The position numbers were made by a program, and so were the translations under genes. Positions 44,023 to 51,628 of a stretch of DNA of 64,000 nucleotides are shown here, in pieces. Source of the stretch: Streptomyces sp. 2131.1 (GTDB lineage: Bacteria > Actinomycetota > Actinomycetes > Streptomycetales > Streptomycetaceae); the NCBI RefSeq assembly GCF_900105515.1, contig NZ_FNSY01000001.1, forward strand, positions 6,560,001-6,624,000, written 5' to 3'. The notes below the pieces were generated by a model. It ran no database searches and was not told the DNA's origin. It was given only the letters and a program-made list of their open reading frames with translations. Every line of letters begins with the position of its first letter. Within the stretch, counting starts at the first letter, position 1.

Positions 44023-44655
44023 TCAGCGCCGCCGGGCGAGCAGGAACATCTGCGGTTCGGGGACGGCCGCCGGGACGGCGGGGACGAACATGGTGCTCGT
44101 GCGCGACAGCACGCTGAACCCGGCCTCCTCCACCAGAGCGGTGAACGCGTCCTCGCCGAAGCTGGTGACCTCCACCGGCTGACCCATGAACGTGCCGCCG
44201 ACCCCCTCGACGTCCAGCGGCACCGTCGCCACCGCCAGATGGCCCTCCGGCCGCAGGACGCGCGCGGCCAGCCGCAGTACGTCGCCCTGCTCGGAGCGCG
44301 ACATCTGCAACAGCGCGAAGTACATGCACACCGCGTCGAACGCGCCGTCCTCCAGCGCGAGCGTGCGGATGTCGGCGCACCGGAATTCGGCCGCGGGCAC
44401 CTGGCGCGAGGCGATGTCCACCATCACCGGCGAGACGTCGACCCCCAGCACCTCGTGGCCGGCGTCGACGAGGGTCTGGGCCGTCGGCCGGCCCGTGCCG
44501 CTGCCGATGTCCAGCACCCGGCCGTGCTCGGGCAGCACCGCCAGGAGCCGGTCCAGCGATGCCCGGTGCGCGGCCGAACCGGCGAACGCCTCCTCGTATA
44601 CGGTGCCCAGGGCGTCGAACACCGCCGCCGCTGTGCGAGGTTGTCCCGCTGACAT
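44023..44655 (-). CDS. Class I SAM-dependent methyltransferase
   Basis: A 210-residue methyltransferase. Motif I is VLDIGSGTGRPT near residue 47, followed by an acidic residue at the end of strand 2 (VLGVDVSP) and motif post-II DAVCMYFALLQMS near residue 105. The start at 44655 is chosen over an ORF extension to 44697 because AGGAAGGGG lies 6 nt upstream. It is the last gene of a minus-strand run with the type III PKS genes, 46 nt after the flavoprotein, so it may methylate a phenolic product. A general small-molecule methyltransferase is equally possible. Confidence 0.85.
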   Translation of the reverse strand: MSAGQPRTAAAVFDALGTVYEEAFAGSAAHRASLDRLLAVLPEHGRVLDIGSGTGRPTAQTLVDAGHEVLGVDVSPVMVDIASRQVPAAEFRCADIRTLALEDGAFDAVCMYFALLQMSRSEQGDVLRLAARVLRPEGHLAVATVPLDVEGVGGTFMGQPVEVTSFGEDAFTALVEEAGFSVLSRTSTMFVPAVPAAVPEPQMFLLARRR

Positions 44656-44701
44656 GGCAGACCCCTTCCTGCTCCGGTCGTGTTCCGGTACTCCCACACT
44701 T

Positions 44702-45715
44702 CTACTGCAACGCGCGCACCGCCGCCGCGAAAACCGCCGGAGCCCGGTGTGCCGCCGGTACGACCAGCCGGGCCGTGGCGGGGCGCCGGGCCGCCGCCAG
44801 CAGCCCGGCCGTCAGCAGCCGGTGACGCAGCGTCAGCCGCTGCCAGCGGGCCGGGTACGCCTCCGGCCGGCCGGCCGCCAGCGCCTCCACGGCGGCGCCC
44901 GCCGTCGCCACGGCCAGCGCGACGCCCTCGCCGGTCAGCGCGTCCAGGTAGCCCGCCGCGTCCCCGACCAGCAGCACCCGCCCGGCCCGCCGCGCCCGCG
45001 CCCGCTGACGCAGCGGCCCGGCACCGCGTACGGGCCCCGCCTCCCGGCCCGTCAGCAGCTCGGCGAGCCGGGGGAAGGCGGCCAGGTGACGCCCGTACGG
45101 CAGGCGCTCCCGGCTGAGCACCGCAACCCCCACCGAGCCGTCGCCGAGCGGTGTCACGTACGCCTCGCCGTGCCGCGACCAGTGCACCTCCACGAAGTCC
45201 GCCCACGGGTCCACGCGGTAGTGGCGCCGCAGCCCGTACCGGCGCACCGGCGCCGGTGGCCCGTCGAGCCCCAGCTCCCGGCGCAGCGGCGAGTGCAGCC
45301 CGTCGGCGGCGATCAGCCAGCGGGCCGAAAGACCGCAGGCCGTCACCCGGTCCTCCTCCTGCCGCACACCGGCCACCTTGCCGGGGACGATACGGACGCC
45401 CAGCTCCAGCGCCCGTCGGTGCAGCGCGGAGTGCAGGACGGTGCGCCGGACCCCGAGCCCCGATCCGCCCCGGAACGGGGCGACCGCGCTGCGCGGGCCC
45501 GCCACGTACCGGATGCCGTGCAGCGGCCGCCCGCCCACCGGGACACCGAGGGCCGCCAGCGCCGCCACGCCGCTGGGCATGATCCCCTCGCCGCACGCCT
45601 TGTCGACAGGGGCCGGGCGGGGCTCCACGACCACGGCCTCCATGCCGAGCCCCGCGGCCCGGATCGCCGCGGCCAGCCCGGCCGGGCCGCCTCCCGCCAC
45701 CAGCAGGTCGATCAC
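44702..45715 (-). CDS. FAD-dependent monooxygenase (SrsC-like, geranylgeranyl-reductase fold)
   Basis: A 337-residue flavoprotein. The dinucleotide-binding GGGPAGLAAAI lies at 8-18. DKACGEGIMPSGV near residue 38 is typical of oxidases linked to type III PKSs, WLIAADGLHSPLRR is near 135 and the second FAD motif VLLVGDAAGYLDALTGEG is near 240. The GTG start at 45715 overlaps the stop of the preceding methyltransferase (GTGA). In S. griseus the SrsC homologue hydroxylates alkylresorcinols to hydroquinones, and this is the likely role here by gene order and family. I infer this; the substrate is not shown by sequence. Confidence 0.82.
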   Translation of the reverse strand: MIDLLVAGGGPAGLAAAIRAAGLGMEAVVVEPRPAPVDKACGEGIMPSGVAALAALGVPVGGRPLHGIRYVAGPRSAVAPFRGGSGLGVRRTVLHSALHRRALELGVRIVPGKVAGVRQEEDRVTACGLSARWLIAADGLHSPLRRELGLDGPPAPVRRYGLRRHYRVDPWADFVEVHWSRHGEAYVTPLGDGSVGVAVLSRERLPYGRHLAAFPRLAELLTGREAGPVRGAGPLRQRARARRAGRVLLVGDAAGYLDALTGEGVALAVATAGAAVEALAAGRPEAYPARWQRLTLRHRLLTAGLLAAARRPATARLVVPAAHRAPAVFAAAVRALQ

Positions 45716-46233
45716 GCCGGCACGCCCGAAGCGGAGGCGAGCGCCGCCTCCTCGCACCGCACCCGTACGGCCATCAGCACCGCGTTGCACACGGTGAAGA
45801 CCGCGGCCGTCACCCACGCGCCGTGCACCAGCGGCAGCGCGATGCCCTCGGCCGCGACGGCCACGTAGTTGGGGTGGCGCAGCAGCCGGTACGGGCCGCC
45901 CGTCACCAGGGGCAGACCGGGCACCACGACGACGCGCGTGTTCCAGCGGTGTCCGAGCGTACGGATGCACCACCAGCGCAGGCCCTGCGCGGCCAGGACC
46001 ACCGCCACCATCGCCCAGCCGGGCAGTGGCACGAACGGCCGGTCCGCCACCGCCGCCTCGACCAGGCAGCCCGCGAGCAGCGCCGTGTGCAGGGCGACCA
46101 TCGCCGGATAGTGGCCCCGGCCCGACTCGACACCGCCCCTCGCCCGGGCCCAGCGGGTGTTGCGCAGGGCGACGGCGAGTTCGGCGACGCGTTCCCCGGC
46201 GACGGCCAGCACCAGCGCGGCGTACCAGACCAT
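45712..46233 (-). CDS. Isoprenylcysteine-carboxyl-methyltransferase-like membrane methyltransferase (SrsB-like)
   Basis: A 173-residue membrane protein with about four or five hydrophobic segments. The ICMT-family core GGPYRLLRHPNYVAVAAEG at about 112-130 contains the conserved Arg-His-Pro-Asn-Tyr for SAM binding. In the srs phenolic-lipid pathway the SrsB homologue O-methylates the resorcinol made by SrsA. AGGAGAAG lies just before the ATG, 13 nt after the PKS stop. The stop overlaps the flavoprotein GTG, so the three genes are tightly coupled. Confidence 0.85.
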   Translation of the reverse strand: MVWYAALVLAVAGERVAELAVALRNTRWARARGGVESGRGHYPAMVALHTALLAGCLVEAAVADRPFVPLPGWAMVAVVLAAQGLRWWCIRTLGHRWNTRVVVVPGLPLVTGGPYRLLRHPNYVAVAAEGIALPLVHGAWVTAAVFTVCNAVLMAVRVRCEEAALASASGVPA

Positions 46234-46246
46234 GTTCTTCTCCTGT

Positions 46247-47302
46247 CTACCAGCGCAGAAGCACGAGTTCGCTGCAGAAGCCGGGGCCCATGGCCATCAG
46301 CAGACCCGGCGAGCCCCGCTCCGGACGGCGTTGCTCCAGGGTGTCGCGCAGCACGTGGAGCACCGAGGCCGAGGAGAGGTTGCCCACCTCGGCGAGCGAC
46401 CGCCAGGTCACGTCGAGCGCCCCCTCGGGCAGCGACAGGACGTCGGACACGGCTTCCAGGACCTTGGGGCCGCCCGGATGGCACACCCAGTGCGCCACGT
46501 CCTTCGGCTTCAGCCCGTGCTCCGCGAGGAATTGGCTCACGTCGTCCGCCAGATATCGGCGCACCACGTCCGGCACGCCGGGGTCGAGCATCACCTTGAA
46601 ACCGGTGTCGCGGATGTCCCAGCCCATCACGTGCGCGGTGTCCGGATACATACGGCTGCGCGTGGCCACCACCTCGGGGCCCTCGCCGGACCCCCGGCCC
46701 GCGCCGAACGCCACGACGGCGGCCGCCCCGTCACCGAACAGCGCGGTCGCCACCAGGTTCGCCGGGGCCGCGTCCCACCGCTGGAACGTCAGCGAACACA
46801 GCTCCACCGAGAGCAGCACCGCTACGTCGTCGGGCCGGCCCAGCAGGTAGTCGTGCAGCCGGGCCACCCCGGCTGCCCCCGCCACACAGCCGAGCCCGAA
46901 CACCGGCAGCCGCTTCACATCGGGCCGCAGCCCGAGCCGCCCCACGAGCCGGGCGTCCACGGAGGGCGCGGCCACGCCCGTCACGGACGTGAACATCAGC
47001 AGGTCCACGTCCTCCGGCCGCAGCCCCGCCGTCCGCAGAGCCCCGCGCAGCGCCTCGGCGCCCAGATCGACCGCCGCGCCGATGAACACGTCGTTGGCTT
47101 CCCCGAAGCCGCGCAGGTCCCCGTACCGCTCCAGGGGAAGCACCATGTTCCGGGCGCCCACCCGGGCGTTGGCGTGCAGCCGGTCCAGGACACGCCGGTC
47201 CGCACCCGGTGGCAGACACGTCCGGGCCACCATGTCGGTGACCTCCCGCTGCGTGTGCCGGTACGGGGCCGGGGTGCCGTGCACGGCCGCGATCCGGGTC
47301 AT
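46247..47302 (-). CDS. Type III polyketide synthase (SrsA-like)
   Basis: A 351-residue chalcone/stilbene-synthase-family enzyme. The catalytic triad is readable: Cys139 (VFGLGCVAG), His275 (WVCHPGGPKVL) and Asn308 (EVGNLSSASVL). The C-terminal GPGF loop appears as MAMGPGFCSE. With the following ICMT-like and FAD genes it matches the srsABC order of S. griseus, which makes methylated phenolic lipids by condensing a fatty starter with malonyl units. Starter and chain length cannot be read from sequence. RppA-type tetrahydroxynaphthalene synthesis is the main alternative, but the neighbours favour phenolic lipids. Confidence 0.92.
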   Translation of the reverse strand: MTRIAAVHGTPAPYRHTQREVTDMVARTCLPPGADRRVLDRLHANARVGARNMVLPLERYGDLRGFGEANDVFIGAAVDLGAEALRGALRTAGLRPEDVDLLMFTSVTGVAAPSVDARLVGRLGLRPDVKRLPVFGLGCVAGAAGVARLHDYLLGRPDDVAVLLSVELCSLTFQRWDAAPANLVATALFGDGAAAVVAFGAGRGSGEGPEVVATRSRMYPDTAHVMGWDIRDTGFKVMLDPGVPDVVRRYLADDVSQFLAEHGLKPKDVAHWVCHPGGPKVLEAVSDVLSLPEGALDVTWRSLAEVGNLSSASVLHVLRDTLEQRRPERGSPGLLMAMGPGFCSELVLLRW

Positions 47303-47401
47303 CGCGGGTCCCGCTGAGGATGCGTCATGCGCTCATCCCTGCCCCACGAGAGGGACGAACCACCGCAAACAACCCATGCGGGTGTCCCCTACGATCACGC
47401 C

Positions 47402-48265
47402 ATGGGCACCCCGGAACCTCCGCTCACCTCCGCCGCCCCGGCCCAGCCCCTCCGCAGCGCGGCCGCCCTGGCCCGCTCCTGCCACCCGGGCCCGGTGGTC
47501 GCGGTGACCGTGATCGCCGCGCTCCTCGCCACGGGGGCCGGTCTCGACGGGGTGCGGCGTGCCCTGCTGGTCGCCGCCGTGCTCACCGGTCAGCTCTCGG
47601 TGGGCTGGTGCAACGACGCGTTCGACGCCGGGCGGGACGCGGTGGCCGGGCGGCGCGGCAAACCGGTGGCCGACGGCTCGGTGGGCGCGCGTACGGTGTG
47701 GACGGCGGCCCTCACCGCGGCCCTGCTCTGCGTCCCGCTCTCCCTGACCTGCGGCCCGCTCGCCGGAACCCTGCACCTCGCGGCGGTCGCCGCGGCCTGG
47801 GCGTACAACCTCGGCGTGAAGGCGACGCCCCTGTCCTGGCTGCCGTACGCGACGGGCTTCGCCGTCCTCCCCGCCATGGCGGCCCTGACGGTACCCGGCG
47901 GTCCGCCCCCGCCCTGGTGGCTGCCGACCGCCGGCGCCCTGCTGGGCGTCGCCGCCCACCTGGGTGACGTACTCCCCGACATCGAGGACGACCTGCGCGC
48001 GGGCGTACGCGGCCTGCCCCAGCGCCTCGGCCCCACCGCGACGGCCGCCCTGCTCCCCGTACCGCTCCTGGCAGCCTCCGCCACCCTCGCACTGGGCCCC
48101 CCGGGCCCACCCGGCCCCTGGGGCACGACCACCCTGACCCTGGCCCTCCCCACCGCCCTGACCGGCCTCCTCCTCACCCCCAATTGGCGCAAGGCCCCAC
48201 TGGCGGCCGCCGCGATCGTGGCAACGGCGGACGTGGCGCTGCTGCTGGTACGGGGAGCGGGGTGA
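47402..48265 (+). CDS. UbiA-family prenyltransferase
   Basis: A 287-residue membrane prenyltransferase. The first Asp-rich motif is NDAFDAGRD (about residue 72), and the second is represented by DVLPDIEDD (about residue 190). Roughly nine hydrophobic segments fit the family. It is divergent from the type III PKS operon, with 99 bp between starts, and could attach an isoprenoid to the phenolic product. ATG at 47402 is chosen because codons before it lack GC bias. No Shine-Dalgarno is seen there, and TACGAT 7 nt upstream could be a -10 element for a leaderless transcript. A start at 47327 with GAGG upstream is the alternative. Confidence 0.85.
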   Translation: MGTPEPPLTSAAPAQPLRSAAALARSCHPGPVVAVTVIAALLATGAGLDGVRRALLVAAVLTGQLSVGWCNDAFDAGRDAVAGRRGKPVADGSVGARTVWTAALTAALLCVPLSLTCGPLAGTLHLAAVAAAWAYNLGVKATPLSWLPYATGFAVLPAMAALTVPGGPPPPWWLPTAGALLGVAAHLGDVLPDIEDDLRAGVRGLPQRLGPTATAALLPVPLLAASATLALGPPGPPGPWGTTTLTLALPTALTGLLLTPNWRKAPLAAAAIVATADVALLLVRGAG

Positions 48266-48278
48266 CCCGGAGCGGCGG

Positions 48279-49013
48279 CTACCGGCCGCCTGCCACCCGC
48301 ATCACCGTTCCCGTCGCGTACGACGCGTCCGGGGAGAGGAGCCAGGCCACGGCGCCGGCGATCTCCTCCGGGAGGCCGGGGCGGCCCAGGGGGGTGGCGG
48401 GGCCGAGTTTGTCGGGGCGCTCGGGGTCCGCGTGGAATTCGGTGCGGATGACGCCGGGGGCGACCGCGTTGACGCGGATGCCGGCCGGGCCGACCTCCTT
48501 GGAAAGGCCGACGGTCATCGTGTCGACGGCGCCCTTGGCGGCGGCGTAGTGCACGTACTCGCCGGGGCTGCCCAGCGTGGCGGCGGCAGAGGAGACGTTG
48601 ACGACCGCCCCGCCGCCCGAGGCCGTCATGTCGCGTACCGCGCGGCGCGCGCAGAGCAGGTAGCCGAGGACGTTGACCTCCAGGGCGCGCCGCATGCCCG
48701 CCGCGTCGGCGTCGGCCAGGGGACCGACCGGGCCGCTCATGCCCGCGTTGTTGACCAGGCCGGTGACCGGGCCCAGCTCGGCGGCCGCGGTGTCGAAGAG
48801 CCGGTCGACGTCCGCCTCGTCGGCCGTGTCCGCCCGGACCGTCACGCAGCGCCGGCCCGTCGCGCGTACCGCTTCGGCGACGGACTCGGCCGCCGAGGAG
48901 TCCGAGTGGTAGGCCAGCGCGATGTCATGGCCCTCACCTGCCAGCCGTACGCAGACCGCCGCACCGATGCCGCGGCTGCCGCCGGTGACCACAGTGACCG
49001 ATTGACCGTTCAT
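48279..49013 (-). CDS. SDR-family oxidoreductase
   Basis: A 244-residue classical short-chain dehydrogenase. The nucleotide site is TGGSRGIG (about 10-17), then NNAG near 88, the catalytic Ser of NVSSAA near 138 and the Tyr-x-x-x-Lys of HYAAAKGA near 153. PGVIRTEF follows. The sequence is close to 3-oxoacyl-ACP reductase/glucose dehydrogenase types, and the substrate is unknown. It converges on the UbiA gene with a 13-bp gap and no clear terminator. Confidence 0.9.
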   Translation of the reverse strand: MNGQSVTVVTGGSRGIGAAVCVRLAGEGHDIALAYHSDSSAAESVAEAVRATGRRCVTVRADTADEADVDRLFDTAAAELGPVTGLVNNAGMSGPVGPLADADAAGMRRALEVNVLGYLLCARRAVRDMTASGGGAVVNVSSAAATLGSPGEYVHYAAAKGAVDTMTVGLSKEVGPAGIRVNAVAPGVIRTEFHADPERPDKLGPATPLGRPGLPEEIAGAVAWLLSPDASYATGTVMRVAGGR

Positions 49014-49100
49014 GGCAGGCCCCGCCTTCCGTCGTACTCACTCGCGGGGCCATCGTAGGCGGGGGTGATCAACGACCCGGCGGCGCCCCGCGAACACGAC

Positions 49101-49140
49101 GGTGGACTGCCACCCACTCATGGAAGAGTGACAGTCCACC
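49101..49140 (-). terminator. Terminator hairpin after the small charged protein gene
   Basis: GGTGGACTG (49101-49109) pairs with CAGTCCACC (49132-49140), and the stem extends inward with one mismatch. It lies 18 nt past the stop of the 60-residue gene on the minus strand. Confidence 0.7.
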
Positions 49141-49158
49141 GGTCTGTGTGCCGTGTCG

Positions 49159-49341
49159 TCACACGGGCAGGCCGTTGTTCTCCCGGCCGTCCTGCTGCTC
49201 GCTCTGCTCCTGGAGCTTTCGGGCCTTCTCCTGCAGCCGGCGGCGCTGCTCCGGGTCGCCGGTGCGCTCCGCGGCCTCGGTCAGGTGCCGCGCCTTCTCG
49301 CGCATCTGCTGGGCTCGGTTCACCTCTCGTGCAACGCTCAT
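49159..49341 (-). CDS. Small charged coiled-coil protein (Streptomyces type)
   Basis: A 60-residue protein, almost entirely Glu, Gln, Lys and Arg (QQMREKARHLTEAAERTG, RRRLQEKARKLQEQ). It should form one amphipathic helix or coiled coil. I chose the ATG at 49341 because GAGGAG is correctly spaced for it and not for the GTG two codons earlier. I believe similar short proteins are common in Streptomyces, but I know no function. Confidence 0.7.
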   Translation of the reverse strand: MSVAREVNRAQQMREKARHLTEAAERTGDPEQRRRLQEKARKLQEQSEQQDGRENNGLPV

Positions 49342-49491
49342 CGTCACTCCTCGGGGACGGTAGGGGAGAGCGGGCTCCTTCAGGGAAGCAGCGCGCCGTC
49401 ACCAACGCACGCCGAAGCATCACCCACCGTGATGGCCGCAGGTGGGAGTGGGCGGCAAGGGCCGGGTCCCGGCGCTGGCATGATCGGGGGT

Positions 49492-50175
49492 ATGAACGAG
49501 CGCAAGATCGCCGCGTGTGACGGGGCGTCGAAGGGTAATCCGGGGCCCGCGGCCTGGGCCTATGTGGTGGCCGACGCCGAGGGGCGGCCCCAGCGGTGGG
49601 AGGCGGGGCCGCTCGGCACCGCCACCAACAACATCGCCGAGCTCACCGCCCTGCAGGAGCTCCTGGAGTCCGTGGACCCGGCCGTGGCGCTCGAGGTCCG
49701 GATGGACTCGCAGTACGCGATGAACGCGGTCACCAAGTGGCTGCCCGGCTGGAAGCGCAACGGCTGGAAGACCTCGGCCGGCAAGCCCGTCGCCAACCGC
49801 GAGCTGGTGACCCGCATCGACGAACTCCTCGGCGGACGGGCCGTCACCTTCGTCTACGTACCGGCGCACCAGGTGGACGGCGACCCGCTCAACGCACTCG
49901 CCGACCAGGCCGCCAGCGAGGTGGCCGTCAGCCAGAGCGCCGCCGGCACCTCGCACGGCTCGGCCACCCCCGTCCCCGCGCCCTCCCGCGCCACCGAGGG
50001 CCGCCGGACCGGCACCGCGGTGAAGAAGGCGGGCGGCACGGGGCGCACCGGCGCCACCATCCGGGCCAAGTTCGCCGGCCGGTGCCACTGCGGGAAGCCG
50101 TACGCCGCCAAGGACATGATCGCGAAGAACGACCACGGCTGGGGCCACCCGGAGTGCCGCACGGCCTCCGCCTGA
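49492..50175 (+). CDS. rnhA: Ribonuclease HI with a C-terminal Cys/His extension
   Basis: A 227-residue protein. The RNase HI domain occupies about 1-145 with the four acidic catalytic residues Asp10 (CDGASKGNPGP), Glu50 (NNIAEL), Asp72 (RMDSQYAM) and Asp138 (NALADQAA). It cleaves the RNA strand of RNA-DNA hybrids. A Pro/Ser/Ala/Thr-rich linker leads to a tail with RCHCGKPYAAKDMIAK and WGHPECR, a Cys-x-Cys ... His-x-x-Cys pattern that could bind zinc. Ordinary RNase HI ends near residue 155. ATG at 49492 follows a G-rich site. Confidence 0.9.
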   Translation: MNERKIAACDGASKGNPGPAAWAYVVADAEGRPQRWEAGPLGTATNNIAELTALQELLESVDPAVALEVRMDSQYAMNAVTKWLPGWKRNGWKTSAGKPVANRELVTRIDELLGGRAVTFVYVPAHQVDGDPLNALADQAASEVAVSQSAAGTSHGSATPVPAPSRATEGRRTGTAVKKAGGTGRTGATIRAKFAGRCHCGKPYAAKDMIAKNDHGWGHPECRTASA

Positions 50176-50185
50176 CCGGCTCCGG

Positions 50186-50212
50186 GGCGGCGGCTTCCGG
50201 TCAACCGCCGCC
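50186..50212 (+). terminator. Possible terminator hairpin after rnhA
   Basis: GGCGGCGG (50186-50193) pairs perfectly with CCGCCGCC (50205-50212) around an 11-nt loop, 11 nt past the stop. There is no T run, as is usual in this GC range. Confidence 0.5.
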
Positions 50213-50337
50213 GTGCGGGCACCAGGTGGGGCGAACCACCCGCGCGGGGCGGCGGCCCGTGCCATGATGCGGCTCCGGCGGTGCACGGTGTGCGCCGCCG
50301 GGGGAGCGTTGGGGAACGCCGACACGCTGGGGGGCGT

Positions 50338-51060
50338 ATGGAGAGCACGTCGACGGTGCTGCGTCAGCTGCGCAGTGCGCAGAAATCGGCCAAGGGGGTA
50401 TCGCTCTACTCCCGGTACGTGAACCGTCCGGCCGGGAGGGTCTTCGCCGTCGGCGCGTACCGGCTCGGCATGACGCCCAATCAGGTCACCCTGGTGAGCG
50501 CGGTTCTCACCTTCGGCGCCCTGGCAGGTGTGGCGCTCGTCCGCCCGGGTCCCTGGCTCGCCGTGCTCGTCTACCTCGGGCTCGCCGTGGGTTTCGCCCT
50601 CGACTCGGCGGACGGGCAGCTCGCGCGGCTGACCGGGCGCGGCGGGCCCGACGGCGAATGGCTGGACCACGTCGTCGACTGCGCCAAGATGGTCCTCGTC
50701 CACACCGCCGTACTCGTCTCGTTCCAGCGCTGGTTCGCCCTGCCGGGCGACGGCTGGCTGCTGCTGCCGCTCGGATTCCTGTTCGTCGCGGTGCTGACGT
50801 TCTGCGCGGGGCTGCTGCGCGAACAGCTCGGCAAGGCGGCGGCCGCCCCCGCACCCGCCCCTGCCGCGCCTACGTCCCGGCTGCGGGCCGTGGCGCTGCT
50901 GCCCGCCGACTACGGGGTGTTCTGCCTGGTGTTCCTGCTGCTCGGCGACGAGACGGCGTTCCGGGTCGGATACGCCGTACTCGCCGCCGTGCACGCGCTG
51001 TTCCTCGTCCTGTTCCTGGGCAAGTGGTTCAGGGAGCTGAAAGCGCTCCGGGCGCACTGA
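50338..51060 (+). CDS. CDP-alcohol phosphatidyltransferase family protein
   Basis: A 240-residue membrane protein. The family motif D-x2-D-G-x2-A-R-x8-G-x3-D-x3-D is complete in DSADGQLARLTGRGGPDGEW followed by LDHVVD (about residues 84-109). About six hydrophobic segments follow. It would join a CDP-activated alcohol to an acceptor hydroxyl. A TagD-like cytidylyltransferase gene converges on it and overlaps it by 32 bp, so the CDP-alcohol may be made next door. ATG at 50338 follows GGGGGG. The specific alcohol and acceptor are not evident. Confidence 0.85.
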   Translation: MESTSTVLRQLRSAQKSAKGVSLYSRYVNRPAGRVFAVGAYRLGMTPNQVTLVSAVLTFGALAGVALVRPGPWLAVLVYLGLAVGFALDSADGQLARLTGRGGPDGEWLDHVVDCAKMVLVHTAVLVSFQRWFALPGDGWLLLPLGFLFVAVLTFCAGLLREQLGKAAAAPAPAPAAPTSRLRAVALLPADYGVFCLVFLLLGDETAFRVGYAVLAAVHALFLVLFLGKWFRELKALRAH

Positions 51061-51475
51061 CGAGCGTGTCCAGCGCCCGGCGCAACTGGGTGCTTGAGGT
51101 ATGCACGGTGTAAGGGAAGTACACGACCTCCACGCCGACCTCGGCGAAGTCGCGTTCGAGCTTCCTGCCCTTGTCCGTGTCCCGCCAGTCGTCCCCCTTG
51201 AAGATGACGTCGAACCTGACCTGCTGCCACGTCTCGACCTTCTCCGGGACGGTCTCGACGAAGGCAGCGTCCACGTACCGCACGCTCCGCACGATCTCCA
51301 GCCGTTCCGGGAGCGGGATCACCGGACGGTGTCCCTTGGCCAGGGCGGCCATCTCGTCGGAGACCACCCCCGCGACCAGGTAGTCGCACTGGCTCCGCGC
51401 ATGACGAAGGATATTGAGGTGTCCCACATGGAACAGGTCGTAGACCCCCGGCGCGTAGCCGACCCTGTGCACCAT
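51029..51475 (-). CDS. TagD-like cytidylyltransferase
   Basis: A 148-residue nucleotidyltransferase of the glycerol-3-phosphate/ethanolamine-phosphate cytidylyltransferase family. The HxGH motif is HVGH at 16-19 (PGVYDLFHVGHLNIL), followed by RYVD, IFKGDDW and HTSSTQLRR, which replaces the RTxGISTT motif. It would couple CTP to a polyol phosphate and release pyrophosphate. The start at 51475 is supported by GGGGGGAGAG upstream. Its 3' end overlaps the convergent phosphatidyltransferase gene. A role in building a surface polymer or lipid headgroup is inferred from the neighbours. Confidence 0.87.
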   Translation of the reverse strand: MVHRVGYAPGVYDLFHVGHLNILRHARSQCDYLVAGVVSDEMAALAKGHRPVIPLPERLEIVRSVRYVDAAFVETVPEKVETWQQVRFDVIFKGDDWRDTDKGRKLERDFAEVGVEVVYFPYTVHTSSTQLRRALDTLVSAPGALSAP

Positions 51476-51628
51476 CCGTTCTCTCCCCCCACGGTGAACG
51501 CGATGTCCGCGATAGTCCAACGACCTTACTGTGAAGACCACTTGCTCATCTCATGAACGGATAAGCTCGCTTTTGGGGCTGTTCCTCGGTGGAACACTGA
51601 TGGCTCCGGGGGGGAAGGCGATCGTCCG

